Source: VRUE01 sp963762205
GTDB lineage: Bacteria; Actinomycetota; Thermoleophilia; Solirubrobacterales; 70-9
Assembly: GCA_963762205.1 (NCBI GenBank)
Contig: CAVXJZ010000002.1
Coordinates: 124,001-188,000 of the forward strand
Length of the DNA stretch: 64,000 bases
Reading direction: 5' to 3'
Shown here piece by piece: positions 47,361-55,623 of this stretch; within the stretch, counting starts at the first letter, position 1, and each line of letters starts with the position of its first letter. Made by a program: the position numbers and the translations under genes. A model generated the notes under the pieces. The model worked only from the letters and a program-made list of their open reading frames with translations. It ran no database searches and was not told the origin of the DNA.

Positions 47361-48169
47361 CCCGATCCCCCGGGCTTGGACTTCCCGCCTCGCATCACGA
47401 CCGCACGGGCCCGTTTGAAGACATCGCCGTCGCTCGAGGTGAAGGTGACCGTCGCCGTCAGTGGCAGGGCCTTCCCGTCGCGCAGAGCGCGGCGGGCCAA
47501 GCGCTTGAGCGAAACGGCAAAGCGGTGGCGCCCCGAGGTCGGCAAGGAGCGGGCGAGCCTGCCGACCCGCAGCTTCCCGGCATGACCCGCACCGAGCAGC
47601 CGCTTCCGCGAGGCGGTGAGCTCAACCACGAGCCTGCTGCCGGCGCCCGCCCGCAACAGCCGTATGGAGCCCCGCACGGCGCCTCCTCGCTGCTTCTTTG
47701 CGAGCCTCAGCCCGGTCGCCACCGCGCCGCCGATAGGCGACCCGGGCGGGGGAGGGGAACCCGGAGAAGGCGAACTGGTGGAGCCGACGGCGATCGTGCC
47801 TTTCATTTCGATCGGGTGGACGGGGCAGTAGAAGCTGTAGGTGCCCGCCTGCGCGAAGCTGCAGGTTCCGGTCCAACTCGCTTTGCCGCTGTCGATCGGC
47901 ACGTTGGAACAGGTCGGGGTTTCGGGCCCGCCGGTCCAGGTCACGCCGTGGAGCGCGGAACCGCTCGGGTTCTTGAAGGTCACCGCCCCGCCGGGAACCG
48001 TTTGTGCGCTGGACGGGCTCCAGGAGTAGGGCCCCCCACCGGCGGCTTCGATCGTCGGTTCCGCCGCGAGGCTCGCGGTCGCGAAGGCGATCGCGGCAAG
48101 CCCCGTCGGGGCGGCGACCAGCAACAGGCGCAGCGGGGTCGTGAATTCGTATTTGCCGAACCTGCGCAC
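47357..48169 (-). CDS. Secreted cupredoxin-domain protein
   Basis: GTG start; TM or signal segment LRLLLVAAPTGLAAIAFATA. The cupredoxin domain (about residues 40-130) keeps all type-1 copper ligands: His in SALHGVTW, then YCPVHPIEM giving Cys, His and Met. Two further Cys (TPTCSNVP and TGTCSF) could form a disulfide, as in the downstream partner. A Ser/Pro-rich spacer joins a basic C-terminal domain (about 110 residues, RLVVELTASRKRLLGAGHAG). Forms a coupled pair with the gene at 45764-47360; divergent from ispG. Electron partner unknown. Confidence 0.82.
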   Translation of the reverse strand: MRRFGKYEFTTPLRLLLVAAPTGLAAIAFATASLAAEPTIEAAGGGPYSWSPSSAQTVPGGAVTFKNPSGSALHGVTWTGGPETPTCSNVPIDSGKASWTGTCSFAQAGTYSFYCPVHPIEMKGTIAVGSTSSPSPGSPPPPGSPIGGAVATGLRLAKKQRGGAVRGSIRLLRAGAGSRLVVELTASRKRLLGAGHAGKLRVGRLARSLPTSGRHRFAVSLKRLARRALRDGKALPLTATVTFTSSDGDVFKRARAVVMRGGKSKPGGSG

Positions 48170-48280
48170 GCAGCGCCTCTCCCCGGGTAGCGAACCGATC
48201 CGATCGGGATACGGGCGGGCGGGCGGAGAGGTTCAAATCTCGCCGGAGCAGCCCCCGAGGCCCTGCGAAAGCCTCCCCGG

Positions 48281-48286
48281 TACGCT
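48281..48286 (+). promoter_or_regulatory. -10 box just before ispG (leaderless type)
   Basis: TACGCT with six bases before the ATG at 48293, the same hexamer and spacing as before hisF. Confidence 0.55.
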
Positions 48287-48292
48287 TGCCAG

Positions 48293-49546
48293 ATGGCTTC
48301 GAAGCGACAGATATTCGTCGGCGGTGTGCCGATCGGCGGTGGCGCCCCGGTCGCCGTACAGACGATGACGAAGACCGAGACCGCCAACCTGGCGGCGACG
48401 ATGGAGCAGATCCGCACCGTCGCCGACGCCGGCGCCGATCTGGTCCGCTGCGCCGTGCCGCGCGAGCAGGACGTCGAGGCGCTGAGGACGATCGTCAAGG
48501 AGTCGCCGATCCCGGTGATCGCCGACATCCACTTCAACCACACGCTGGCACTGAAGGCGATCGACGCCGGCGCCCACTGCATCCGGCTCAACCCCGGCAA
48601 CATCGGCGGCCGCGAGAAGGTCGCCGAGGTGGCGGTGAAGGCGACCGCGGCCGGCGTCCCGATGCGGATCGGCGTCAATTCGGGCTCCCTGCCCAAGCAC
48701 CTTCACGAGCTCGAGCGCGAGGCGCCGGTCGAGGCGCTGGTCGCCGCCGCGGTGGAGTTCGTCGAGTTGATGGAGGGCCTCGACTTCGAGGACTTCAAGG
48801 TCTCGATCAAGTCGACCAACGTGCCCAACACGATCGCCGCCAACCGCCTGCTCTCGGAGAAGATCCCCTACCCGCTGCACCTGGGGATCACCGAGGCGGG
48901 GACGAAATGGTCGGGCTCGTTGAAGTCCTCGGTCGGCCTCGGGACGCTGCTCGCCGATGGTATCGGCGACACGATCCGGATCTCGCTCTCGACGTTTCAC
49001 GCCGAGGAGGAGGTCAAGGTCGCCTGGGAGATCCTCAAGGCCCTGCAGCTGCGCGAGCGCGGCCCGGTGCTGATCGCCTGCCCGACCTGCGGGCGCCTGC
49101 AGTTCGACATGGACTCGGTGGTCGCCGAGATCGAGCGGCGGCTCGAGGCCTACACCGAGCCGATCGAGGTCGCCGTGCTCGGCTGTGCGGTGAACGGGAT
49201 CGGCGAGGCCAGCCACGCCGATTTCGGGATCGCCGGCGCCAAGAACGAGGGGCTTATCTACGCGCACGGGAAACCGCTTCGCAAGGTCCCCCAGGAGACC
49301 CTGGTCGACACCCTCTTCGAGGAGATCGACAAGTCCCTCGACCGCGGCACGGTCGAGTTCGACGAGGCCGAGTCGCGCGAGGGCGCGGCCTGGCTGGCGA
49401 AGATCGAGGAGGAGAACGCCGACGAACTGACCCCGGAGAAGATCGCCAGGATGGAGCACGAGGCCGCCGAGCGTGGCGAGTCCGACAAGGTCCTGCTCGA
49501 CGAGGAGGCCTCGCCGACCGCGGGCAGGCGATTCACGCGGGCCTAG
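48293..49546 (+). CDS. ispG: 4-hydroxy-3-methylbut-2-en-1-yl diphosphate synthase
   Basis: Iron-sulfur enzyme of the MEP pathway. N-terminal barrel with VPIGGGAPVAVQTMTKTET and RLNPGNIGGREKV. The cluster Cys are in IACPTCGRLQFD and AVLGCAVNGIGEASHADFGI, the three ligands of the 4Fe-4S cluster. 417 aa, clean frame. It follows the divergent cupredoxin genes and has its own promoter box. Confidence 0.95.
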   Translation: MASKRQIFVGGVPIGGGAPVAVQTMTKTETANLAATMEQIRTVADAGADLVRCAVPREQDVEALRTIVKESPIPVIADIHFNHTLALKAIDAGAHCIRLNPGNIGGREKVAEVAVKATAAGVPMRIGVNSGSLPKHLHELEREAPVEALVAAAVEFVELMEGLDFEDFKVSIKSTNVPNTIAANRLLSEKIPYPLHLGITEAGTKWSGSLKSSVGLGTLLADGIGDTIRISLSTFHAEEEVKVAWEILKALQLRERGPVLIACPTCGRLQFDMDSVVAEIERRLEAYTEPIEVAVLGCAVNGIGEASHADFGIAGAKNEGLIYAHGKPLRKVPQETLVDTLFEEIDKSLDRGTVEFDEAESREGAAWLAKIEEENADELTPEKIARMEHEAAERGESDKVLLDEEASPTAGRRFTRA

Positions 49547-49559
49547 CCGTCGCAACGGA

Positions 49560-49565
49560 TAGGTT
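49560..49565 (+). promoter_or_regulatory. -10 box just before proS (leaderless type)
   Basis: TAGGTT, six bases, then the GTG of proS; no Shine-Dalgarno is visible in the six bases. Confidence 0.5.
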
Positions 49566-49571
49566 CCGGGC

Positions 49572-51266
49572 GTGACTCGCCTCAGCCAGACGTTCCTGCC
49601 GACCCTCAAGGACGCGCCCGCCGACGCGGAGGCGGTCTCGCACAAGCTGATGGTGCGGGCGGGGTTGATCAGACAGCTGGGCGCGGGCCTCTGGAGCTAC
49701 CTGCCGGCCGGCTGGCGCTCGATCCGCAAGATCGAGCACATCCTGCGCGAGGAGATGGAGGCGATCGACTGCCAGGAGATGCTGATGCCCGTCCTGCAGC
49801 CGGCCGAGAACTGGGAGAAGACGGGCCGCTATGCGATCGAGGAGCTGTTCAAGCTCGAGGATCGCAAGGGCTCGCCGATGGTCCTCGCGATGACCCACGA
49901 GGAGGCGATCACCGACCACGTGGGGCGCGAGGTCCGCTCCTACCGCGACCTGCCGCTGATGCTCTTCCACCTGCAGACCAAGGAGCGCGACGAGCCGCGT
50001 CCTCGCGCGGGCGTCCTGCGCACGCGCGAGTTCACGATGAAGGACGCCTACTCCTTCGACCGCGACGAGGAGGGCCTCGAGCGCTCCTACCAGCTGCAGA
50101 CGGAGGCCTACGGGCGGATCTTCGACCGCTGCGGGCTGCGCTGGTACAGGGTCGAGTCCGACGTTGGGATGATGGGCGGCTCCGGCGCCCACGAGTACAT
50201 GGCGCCCTGCGCGGCGGGAGAGAACGAGGTCGCCCTGGCGCCCGGCTACGCCGCCAACGTCGAGGTCGCCACCGCCGAGGCGCAGCCGGTCGAGCTGCCG
50301 GCGCCCCTCGATGCGCCCGAGGAGGTTTCGACGCCGGGGCTGACGACGATCGAGGAGGTGTCCGGCGCCCTCGGGCTGCCCGCCGGCGCCCTGATCAAGG
50401 CGCTGCCGGTGATGATCGACGGTCGCGGCCTGGCGATGGCCCTGCTCCGCGGCGACCACCGCCTCAACGAGATCAAGATGCGCAATGCCCTCGGCGCCGA
50501 CTTCCGCCCCGCCCGGCCGGAGGAGATCGAGGGCGAGATCGGCCCGCCCGGCTTCATCGGCCCGGTCGGGGCGGGCGTGCCGGTGCTCAAGGACGCCGCG
50601 ATCGCCGGCGACTCGTTCGTGGTCGGGGCCAACCGCCCAGACGCCCACCTGCGCGGGGTGCGACCGGGCCGCGACTTCGAGTTCGACGAGGTCGACGTGC
50701 GCTCGGTCGAGGCCGGCGACACGGCGCCGGGCGGGGGCTCGATCGAGATCGAGCCGGCGATCGAGGTCGGCAACATCTTCAAGCTCGGCACCCGCTACTC
50801 GGTGCCGCTCGGGGCGACATACCTCGACGAGGAGGGCCACGAACAGCCGATCGTGATGGGCAGCTACGGGATCGGCCCGGCGCGCATCGCGGCTGCGGCG
50901 ATCGAGCAGGGAGCCGACCAGAGCGGCATCGTCTGGCCGCCCTCGATCGCACCCTGGAGCGTGCACCTCGTCTCGCTCGCCAAGGCGGGCGAGGAGGAGC
51001 GCGAGGCGGCCGACCGGCTCTACGCCGAGCTGGGGGAGAGGCTCGGCGCCGAGGTCCTCTACGACGACCGCGACGCCGGCCCCGGCGAGAAGCTCACCGA
51101 CGCCGAGCTGCTCGGCTGCCCACTGCGTGTGGTGGTCGGCCGGCGCGGGCTGGCCGAGGGCGTCGTCGAGGCCACCGAGCGGGCCTCCGGGAAGGAGAGC
51201 AAGCTGCCCGTGGAGGAGGCCGCCGAGCGGGCGCAGGAGCTCCTCCAGGGGCTCAATGCCTCCTAG
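49572..51266 (+). CDS. proS: Prolyl-tRNA synthetase, bacterial type with editing domain
   Basis: Class II synthetase. Motif 1 lies in GLWSYLPAGWRSIRKIEHIL, motif 2 in RPRAGVLRTREFTMKDAYSF, motif 3 in MGSYGIGPARIAAAAIEQ. The YbaK-like editing insertion spans about residues 230-390 (LPAGALIKALPVMIDGRGLA). The C-terminal anticodon domain follows to residue 564. GTG start immediately after a tataggtt-like box. Overlaps pgsA by 11 bases. Confidence 0.95.
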   Translation: MTRLSQTFLPTLKDAPADAEAVSHKLMVRAGLIRQLGAGLWSYLPAGWRSIRKIEHILREEMEAIDCQEMLMPVLQPAENWEKTGRYAIEELFKLEDRKGSPMVLAMTHEEAITDHVGREVRSYRDLPLMLFHLQTKERDEPRPRAGVLRTREFTMKDAYSFDRDEEGLERSYQLQTEAYGRIFDRCGLRWYRVESDVGMMGGSGAHEYMAPCAAGENEVALAPGYAANVEVATAEAQPVELPAPLDAPEEVSTPGLTTIEEVSGALGLPAGALIKALPVMIDGRGLAMALLRGDHRLNEIKMRNALGADFRPARPEEIEGEIGPPGFIGPVGAGVPVLKDAAIAGDSFVVGANRPDAHLRGVRPGRDFEFDEVDVRSVEAGDTAPGGGSIEIEPAIEVGNIFKLGTRYSVPLGATYLDEEGHEQPIVMGSYGIGPARIAAAAIEQGADQSGIVWPPSIAPWSVHLVSLAKAGEEEREAADRLYAELGERLGAEVLYDDRDAGPGEKLTDAELLGCPLRVVVGRRGLAEGVVEATERASGKESKLPVEEAAERAQELLQGLNAS

Positions 51267-51894
51267 CCGGGCGCCATTCGGGCGGGGGCGGGTCCGGCGC
51301 CTGGTCGGGCTCGATCGCAGCGGGCCGCCACCGCGGCAGACGCAGCGTGGGGAACCGCTCAACCCGTGGACGATCCCCAACTTCGTCGGCTACGCGCGCA
51401 TCCTCGGGATCCCGGTCTTCCTCTATCTCGCCTTCGAATCGGACGACGGGCGCTCGGCGGCGGCGGCGGCCCTCTTCTGGCTGATCGCCGTCGGCGACTA
51501 CGTCGACGGCTTCCTGGCCCGGGTGACCGGGCAGTACAGCCGCCTCGGCACGATGCTCGACCCGCTGATCGACCGCCTGACGATCCTCTCCGGCGCCGCC
51601 GTCTGCTGGCATTTCGAACTGCTGCCGCGCTGGGCGCTCGCGCTGCTGGTCGCCCGCGAGGTCGCGATGCTGGCCGTCGCCCAGTACGGGGTCCGGCACG
51701 GGGTCGAGGTCAGGGTCAACTGGCCGGGGCGGATCTCGGTCTTCCCGATCATGGGCGCGATCTTCTTCGCCCTGGTCGTCGAAGGCTGGGTCCCCGAAGC
51801 GCTGTTGATCGTCGGCGTCGCCCTGGCGATCGTCGCCACCGTGCTCTACGCGCGCGCCGGCGTCGCCGAAGCGCGGCGCGCCCGGTATCCATAA
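51256..51894 (+). CDS. CDP-alcohol phosphatidyltransferase (PgsA-like)
   Basis: Integral membrane enzyme of phospholipid synthesis. The full CDP-OH-P signature is present: DYVDGFLARVTGQYSRLGTM then LDPLIDRLT, with three conserved Asp and one Gly before them. Predicted TM helices include FVGYARILGIPVFLYLAF and ALALLVAREVAMLAVAQYG. It may make phosphatidylglycerol phosphate or, as some actinobacterial homologues do, cardiolipin or phosphatidylinositol phosphate. In mycobacteria pgsA2 lies a few genes from garA, as here. Confidence 0.88.
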   Translation: MPPSRAPFGRGRVRRLVGLDRSGPPPRQTQRGEPLNPWTIPNFVGYARILGIPVFLYLAFESDDGRSAAAAALFWLIAVGDYVDGFLARVTGQYSRLGTMLDPLIDRLTILSGAAVCWHFELLPRWALALLVAREVAMLAVAQYGVRHGVEVRVNWPGRISVFPIMGAIFFALVVEGWVPEALLIVGVALAIVATVLYARAGVAEARRARYP

Positions 51895-51896
51895 CC

Positions 51897-51936
51897 TTCA
51901 ACCTACGGTTGAACCTTTGGCCCGCGCACCTATAAT
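51897..51936 (+). promoter_or_regulatory. Promoter and overlapping operator of the rsiG-like gene
   Basis: -35 TTGAAC (51909-51914), 16-base spacer, -10 TATAAT (51931-51936). A palindrome ttcaacc-tac-ggttgaa (51897-51913) covers the -35, so it is a plausible repressor site. The hairpin could also serve as the pgsA terminator. Confidence 0.65.
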
Positions 51937-51983
51937 CGGGGGAGCAGGCAACGGAGGCGACGCCTCACTCGACAAGGAGCGCC

Positions 51984-52256
51984 ATGGAGGACACCTTTCC
52001 GGATCTCGGCTCGCTCGGCGACAAGGAGCTGAAGGATCTGATCGACAAGCTGACCGAGGAGGAGAACGAGATCTCCTACAAGCGGCGCGTGCTGCACGGG
52101 AAGATCGACATCCTCCGTGCGGAGCTGGTCAACAGACTGCGCCAAAAACGCGAGCAGGGGGGATCGCTGATCTCCGGCGACGACGTCCGCCAGCTCACCG
52201 AGATCCTCGCCGGCCGCGCCCAGGACGCCGCCCCCGACGACGAGCCGGCGGCCTAG
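51984..52256 (+). CDS. rsiG: RsiG-like anti-sigma protein (c-di-GMP-sensing family)
   Basis: 90 residues forming two helices in an antiparallel hairpin. RsiG proteins of Streptomyces and Rubrobacter bind c-di-GMP through E-x3-S-x2-R-x3-Q-x3-D. Here residues 27-42 read E27, S31, R34, H38, D42 (ENEISYKRRVLHGKID): all but the Gln, which is His. With one motif per chain it would act as a homodimer, as the Rubrobacter protein does. It would sequester a WhiG-type sigma factor, not found in the window. It is the first gene after a good promoter and is followed by garA and ftsR homologues. Family match is strong; c-di-GMP binding is inferred. Confidence 0.8.
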   Translation: MEDTFPDLGSLGDKELKDLIDKLTEEENEISYKRRVLHGKIDILRAELVNRLRQKREQGGSLISGDDVRQLTEILAGRAQDAAPDDEPAA

Positions 52257-52265
52257 AGGCGCACG

Positions 52266-52739
52266 GTGGCCGCTCACTGCCCGGAGTGCGGGTTCGTCAA
52301 CCCCGAGGGCGCCAACTACTGCCAGAAGTGCGGCGCCTACCTCGGCGGCCCCTCGGAGGGGGGCGACGACCCGACGACGATGACCTACACGGTCGACGAC
52401 ACCGGCGACATGCAGCCGGTCGACATCGACGAGGAGGTCGAGCGCAGCGGCGCGGCGCTCGTGATCCGCACCGGCGGCGGCCGCGCGGGGGAGAGCTTCA
52501 CCGTGACCGAGGACCGGATCAGCATCGGGCGCAGCCCCGACGCCGGCGTCTTCCTCGACGACGTCACCGTCTCCCGCAACCACGCCCTACTGGTGCGGCG
52601 GCGCGACGGCCTCTACATCGACGACCTCGGTTCGCTCAACGGGACCTACGTCAACCGCCGCAGGATCGAGTCCCACCGCCTGGCCGACGGCGACGAGATC
52701 CAGATCGGCAAGTACAAGCTCAGCTACCTGGAGAAGTGA
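52266..52739 (+). CDS. Zinc-ribbon FHA-domain protein, GarA/OdhI-like
   Basis: An N-terminal zinc ribbon (CPECGFVNPEGANYCQKCG), an acidic linker with a Thr-Thr site (DPTTMTYT) and an FHA domain (RISIGRSPDAGVFLDDVTVS, RNHALLVRRRDGLYIDDLGS then LNGTYVN). GarA regulates TCA-cycle enzymes when phosphorylated on an N-terminal Thr by PknB or PknG and inhibits itself by binding that Thr. The zinc ribbon is absent in mycobacterial GarA. GTG start; ten bases after the rsiG-like gene, three before ftsR. Confidence 0.87.
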   Translation: MAAHCPECGFVNPEGANYCQKCGAYLGGPSEGGDDPTTMTYTVDDTGDMQPVDIDEEVERSGAALVIRTGGGRAGESFTVTEDRISIGRSPDAGVFLDDVTVSRNHALLVRRRDGLYIDDLGSLNGTYVNRRRIESHRLADGDEIQIGKYKLSYLEK

Positions 52740-52741
52740 GG

Positions 52742-53482
52742 ATGGCGCTCTCGGAAACACGCCCCCCGGAATCGGCGAGCAGGCCCCGCAAGGCGCTGAC
52801 GATCGGCGCCGTCTGCAAGATCCTGCAGTCGGAGTTCGACGACATCTCGATCTCCAAGATCCGTTACCTCGAGGACCAGAAGCTGCTCACGCCGCGGCGC
52901 ACGCCGGGGGGCTACCGGCTCTACAGCCAGGCCGACGTGGAAAGGCTGCGGACGATCCTGCGGCTACAGCGTGACGAGTTCCTGCCCCTGCGGGTGATCC
53001 GCCAGGAGCTGGCTGCCGGCGGCGAGATCGACCTCGGGGGCGACGGCGACCGGCGCCAGTCCGGTGGCTCGGTGCGGCGCGCGATCCTCGTCAACACCTC
53101 GAGCGCCTATCTGACCCTCGAGCAGGTGATCGAGGAGACCGGCGCCCGTGAGGAGCTGATCTCCGAGCTCGAGAACTACGGCATCGTGCAGCCCGAGAAG
53201 CGCGACGGGACGCTCGTCTACGACGAGACCGACCGCGAGGTCGTGAAGGCCGCCAACGAACTCTCGCGCTTCGGGGTCGGGGTCCGCAACATGCGCGTCT
53301 TCCGCACCTCCGCCGACCGCGAGTCGAATCTGCTCGAAGCGGTGCTCGGCTCCTCGCTGCGCTCGCGCAACCCGGACCGGCGCAAGGAAGCCCTGGAGAG
53401 CCTCGAGAGCCTGGCGGCGACGGTCAGCCACCTCAAGCACCTGCTGCTGGTCAGGGACCTGCGCCGGCTCGCGGGCAACTAG
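52742..53482 (+). CDS. MerR-family regulator, FtsR-like
   Basis: Its N-terminal MerR winged helix reads FDDISISKIRYLEDQKLLTP then RTPGGYRLYSQADVERLRTI, close to Rv1828/FtsR, which in Corynebacterium controls ftsZ. A second helical domain from about residue 110 contains LTLEQVIEETGAREELISEL. No metal-binding Cys, so not a metal sensor. The order garA-ftsR matches Rv1827-Rv1828 in mycobacteria. 246 aa. Confidence 0.85.
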   Translation: MALSETRPPESASRPRKALTIGAVCKILQSEFDDISISKIRYLEDQKLLTPRRTPGGYRLYSQADVERLRTILRLQRDEFLPLRVIRQELAAGGEIDLGGDGDRRQSGGSVRRAILVNTSSAYLTLEQVIEETGAREELISELENYGIVQPEKRDGTLVYDETDREVVKAANELSRFGVGVRNMRVFRTSADRESNLLEAVLGSSLRSRNPDRRKEALESLESLAATVSHLKHLLLVRDLRRLAGN

Positions 53483-53499
53483 CCGGCCGCCCGACCGCG

Positions 53500-53967
53500 A
53501 TGCCGCGCGTCTCCCGCCGCCGGACCGTCTCGGCCCCGCCCGGCGACGTCTGGGACCTCGTCTCCGACCCCTACAGCCTGCCGCGCTGGTGGCCGCGGAC
53601 GAGCAGGGTCGAGAACGTCGAGGAAAAGGGGGGCGGGCGGCGCGCCGAATGGACCAAGGTGCTGGAGACGGCCGAGGGGCGCGGCGTGCGGGCCGACTTC
53701 CGCTGCCTGAGCTCGGCCGAGGGCGAGCGCTATATCTGGGAGCAGCAGCTGTCCGGAACTCCCTTCGAGCGGCACCTGCGCAGCTCCAAAATCGAGATCG
53801 GCCTGCGGGGCACGGGGGAGGGGACCGAGGTCCGGATCGCCTCCGAGCAGTCCCTGCGCGGGATGTCGCGGCTCGGCTCGCCGATGATGCGCCACGGCCA
53901 GGGGGCGATCCTCGAGGAGGCGCTGGACGGGATCGAGCGGGCGCTCTCGGGGGGCGACGATGACTGA
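53500..53967 (+). CDS. SRPBCC-superfamily protein (polyketide cyclase/START-like)
   Basis: 155 residues beginning MPRVSRRRTVSAPPGDVWDL then VSDPYSLPRWWPRTSRVE, a standard SRPBCC opening with a hydrophobic ligand cavity. No catalytic residues can be assigned. It lies between the ftsR-like gene and the AgpS-like gene, with a stop (tgactga) 20 bases before the latter; a lipid-binding role is a guess. Confidence 0.75.
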   Translation: MPRVSRRRTVSAPPGDVWDLVSDPYSLPRWWPRTSRVENVEEKGGGRRAEWTKVLETAEGRGVRADFRCLSSAEGERYIWEQQLSGTPFERHLRSSKIEIGLRGTGEGTEVRIASEQSLRGMSRLGSPMMRHGQGAILEEALDGIERALSGGDDD

Positions 53968-53988
53968 CGAGTCGCGTTGGTCGCACAT

Positions 53989-55623
53989 ATGACGACCGGC
54001 GCGCCACGGCGCGACTCGAAGTGGTGGGGGTGGGGCGAGCCGGAGACCCTGCCCGAGCTCGACCCGGTTGCCCGGGCGACGCTGCGCGAGCGGATCGGCG
54101 AGCTGACCGCGACGCCCCGCGCGGCGACGCTCGAGGACTTCTCCCTACCGCCGGCGGGCGAGCTGCCCCGGGGGCTGATCGAGGTCCTCGGCGAGGAGGG
54201 GGTCTTCACCTCGCTCGAGGACCGGCTGCGCCACGCCACCGGCCGCGGCTATGTGGACCTGGCCCGGCTGCGCCACGGCGCGCTCGACACCGCCCCCGAC
54301 GCGGTCGTACTGCCCGACGGGACCGACCAGCTGGCCCGGGTGCTCGAGGTCTGCGCGGCGGAGGGCGTCGCCGTCGTCCCCTTCGGCGGCGGCACCAGCG
54401 TCGTCGGCGGCGTCGCGCCCGAGCGCGGGCCGCACCGGCTGCTGATCAGCCTCGACCTTGCCCGGCTGCGGGACGTCGAGGTCGACCGGCGCTCGCTGAC
54501 CGCAACACTCGGCGCCGGCCTGCGCGGGCCGGAGGCCGAAGCGGCGCTGCGGCGCCACGACCTCGTCCTCGGCCACCACCCGCAGTCCTTCGAGTACGCG
54601 ACGGTCGGCGGCTTCGCCGCCACCCGCTCGGCCGGGCAGGCGTCCAGCGGCTACGGGCGCTTCGACGACCTGGTCAGCTCGGTGCGGCTGGTCGCCCCGG
54701 CCGGTGAGATGCACACCCTGGAGACGCCCCACACCGCGGCGGGGCCGGCCCTGCGGGAGCTGATCGTCGGCTCCGAGGGGACCCTCGGCGTGATCCCCGA
54801 CGTCACGGTCCGCGTCCGCCCGGCGCCGACCGAGCGCCGCTACGAGGCCTGGATCGCCGAGGACTTCGAGGCGGGCGCCGAGATCGTCCGGGCCCTGGCC
54901 CAGGGCCCGGGGCTGCCCGACGTGATCCGCGTCTCCGACGAGGAGGAGACGGAGGTCTCGCTCGCCCTCTCGGGCCCGCGCGGGGTCGCCGGGGCCCTGC
55001 TCGGCGGCTACCTGGGGCTTCGCCGCCGCGCGAACGGCTGCCTCGTCGTCGTCGGCCACGAGGGCGATCGCGAGTCCGTGGCGCGGCGGCGGGCCCTGGC
55101 GGTGCGCGCCCTGCGCGCCGGCGGCGCCGCCTACCTCGGGCAGCCGGCCGGGCGCGCCTGGGAGCAGGGCCGCTACCAGGGGCCCTACCTGCGCGACACG
55201 CTGATGGAGATGGGGGCGCTGGTCGAGACGCTCGAGACCTCCCACACCTGGTCGCAGCTGGCGACGCTGCACGGCGCGGTCGGCGCCGCGATCCGCGGCT
55301 CGCTCGCCGGCCAGGGCACCCCGGGCCTGGTCTTCTGCCACCTCTCCCACGCCTACGCCGACGGCGCCTCGCTCTACTTCACCTTCATCTCGCGGGCGCG
55401 GGCGGGCGCCGAGATCGAGCAGTGGCGCGCGGTCAAGCGGGCGGCCTCGGAGGCGATCGTCGACGCCGGCGCGACGATCACCCACCACCACGCGGTCGGC
55501 CTCGACCACGCCCCTTACATGGAGGCGGAGGTCGGCGGGCTGGGGCTCGACGCCCTGCGGGCCCTGAAGGCGGAGCTCGATCCGGCCGGGGTCATGAACC
55601 CCGGCAAGCTGATCCCCGGCTAG
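53989..55623 (+). CDS. FAD-linked oxidase, alkyl-dihydroxyacetonephosphate synthase-like
   Basis: VAO-family flavoenzyme. It opens PRRDSKWWGWGEPETLPEL, as AGPS homologues do, and has the FAD-binding stretch VAVVPFGGGTSVVGGVAPE, then GHHPQSFEYATVGGFAATRS and GSEGTLGVIPDVTVRV. The C-terminus has THHHAVGLDHAPYMEAEVGG, the His-rich AGPS active-site loop, and LDPAGVMNPGKLIPG. 544 aa. AGPS exchanges the acyl chain of acyl-DHAP for an alkyl chain, so ether lipids are possible; other reactions are not excluded. Tail overlaps the convergent gene by 4 bases. Confidence 0.82.
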   Translation: MTTGAPRRDSKWWGWGEPETLPELDPVARATLRERIGELTATPRAATLEDFSLPPAGELPRGLIEVLGEEGVFTSLEDRLRHATGRGYVDLARLRHGALDTAPDAVVLPDGTDQLARVLEVCAAEGVAVVPFGGGTSVVGGVAPERGPHRLLISLDLARLRDVEVDRRSLTATLGAGLRGPEAEAALRRHDLVLGHHPQSFEYATVGGFAATRSAGQASSGYGRFDDLVSSVRLVAPAGEMHTLETPHTAAGPALRELIVGSEGTLGVIPDVTVRVRPAPTERRYEAWIAEDFEAGAEIVRALAQGPGLPDVIRVSDEEETEVSLALSGPRGVAGALLGGYLGLRRRANGCLVVVGHEGDRESVARRRALAVRALRAGGAAYLGQPAGRAWEQGRYQGPYLRDTLMEMGALVETLETSHTWSQLATLHGAVGAAIRGSLAGQGTPGLVFCHLSHAYADGASLYFTFISRARAGAEIEQWRAVKRAASEAIVDAGATITHHHAVGLDHAPYMEAEVGGLGLDALRALKAELDPAGVMNPGKLIPG

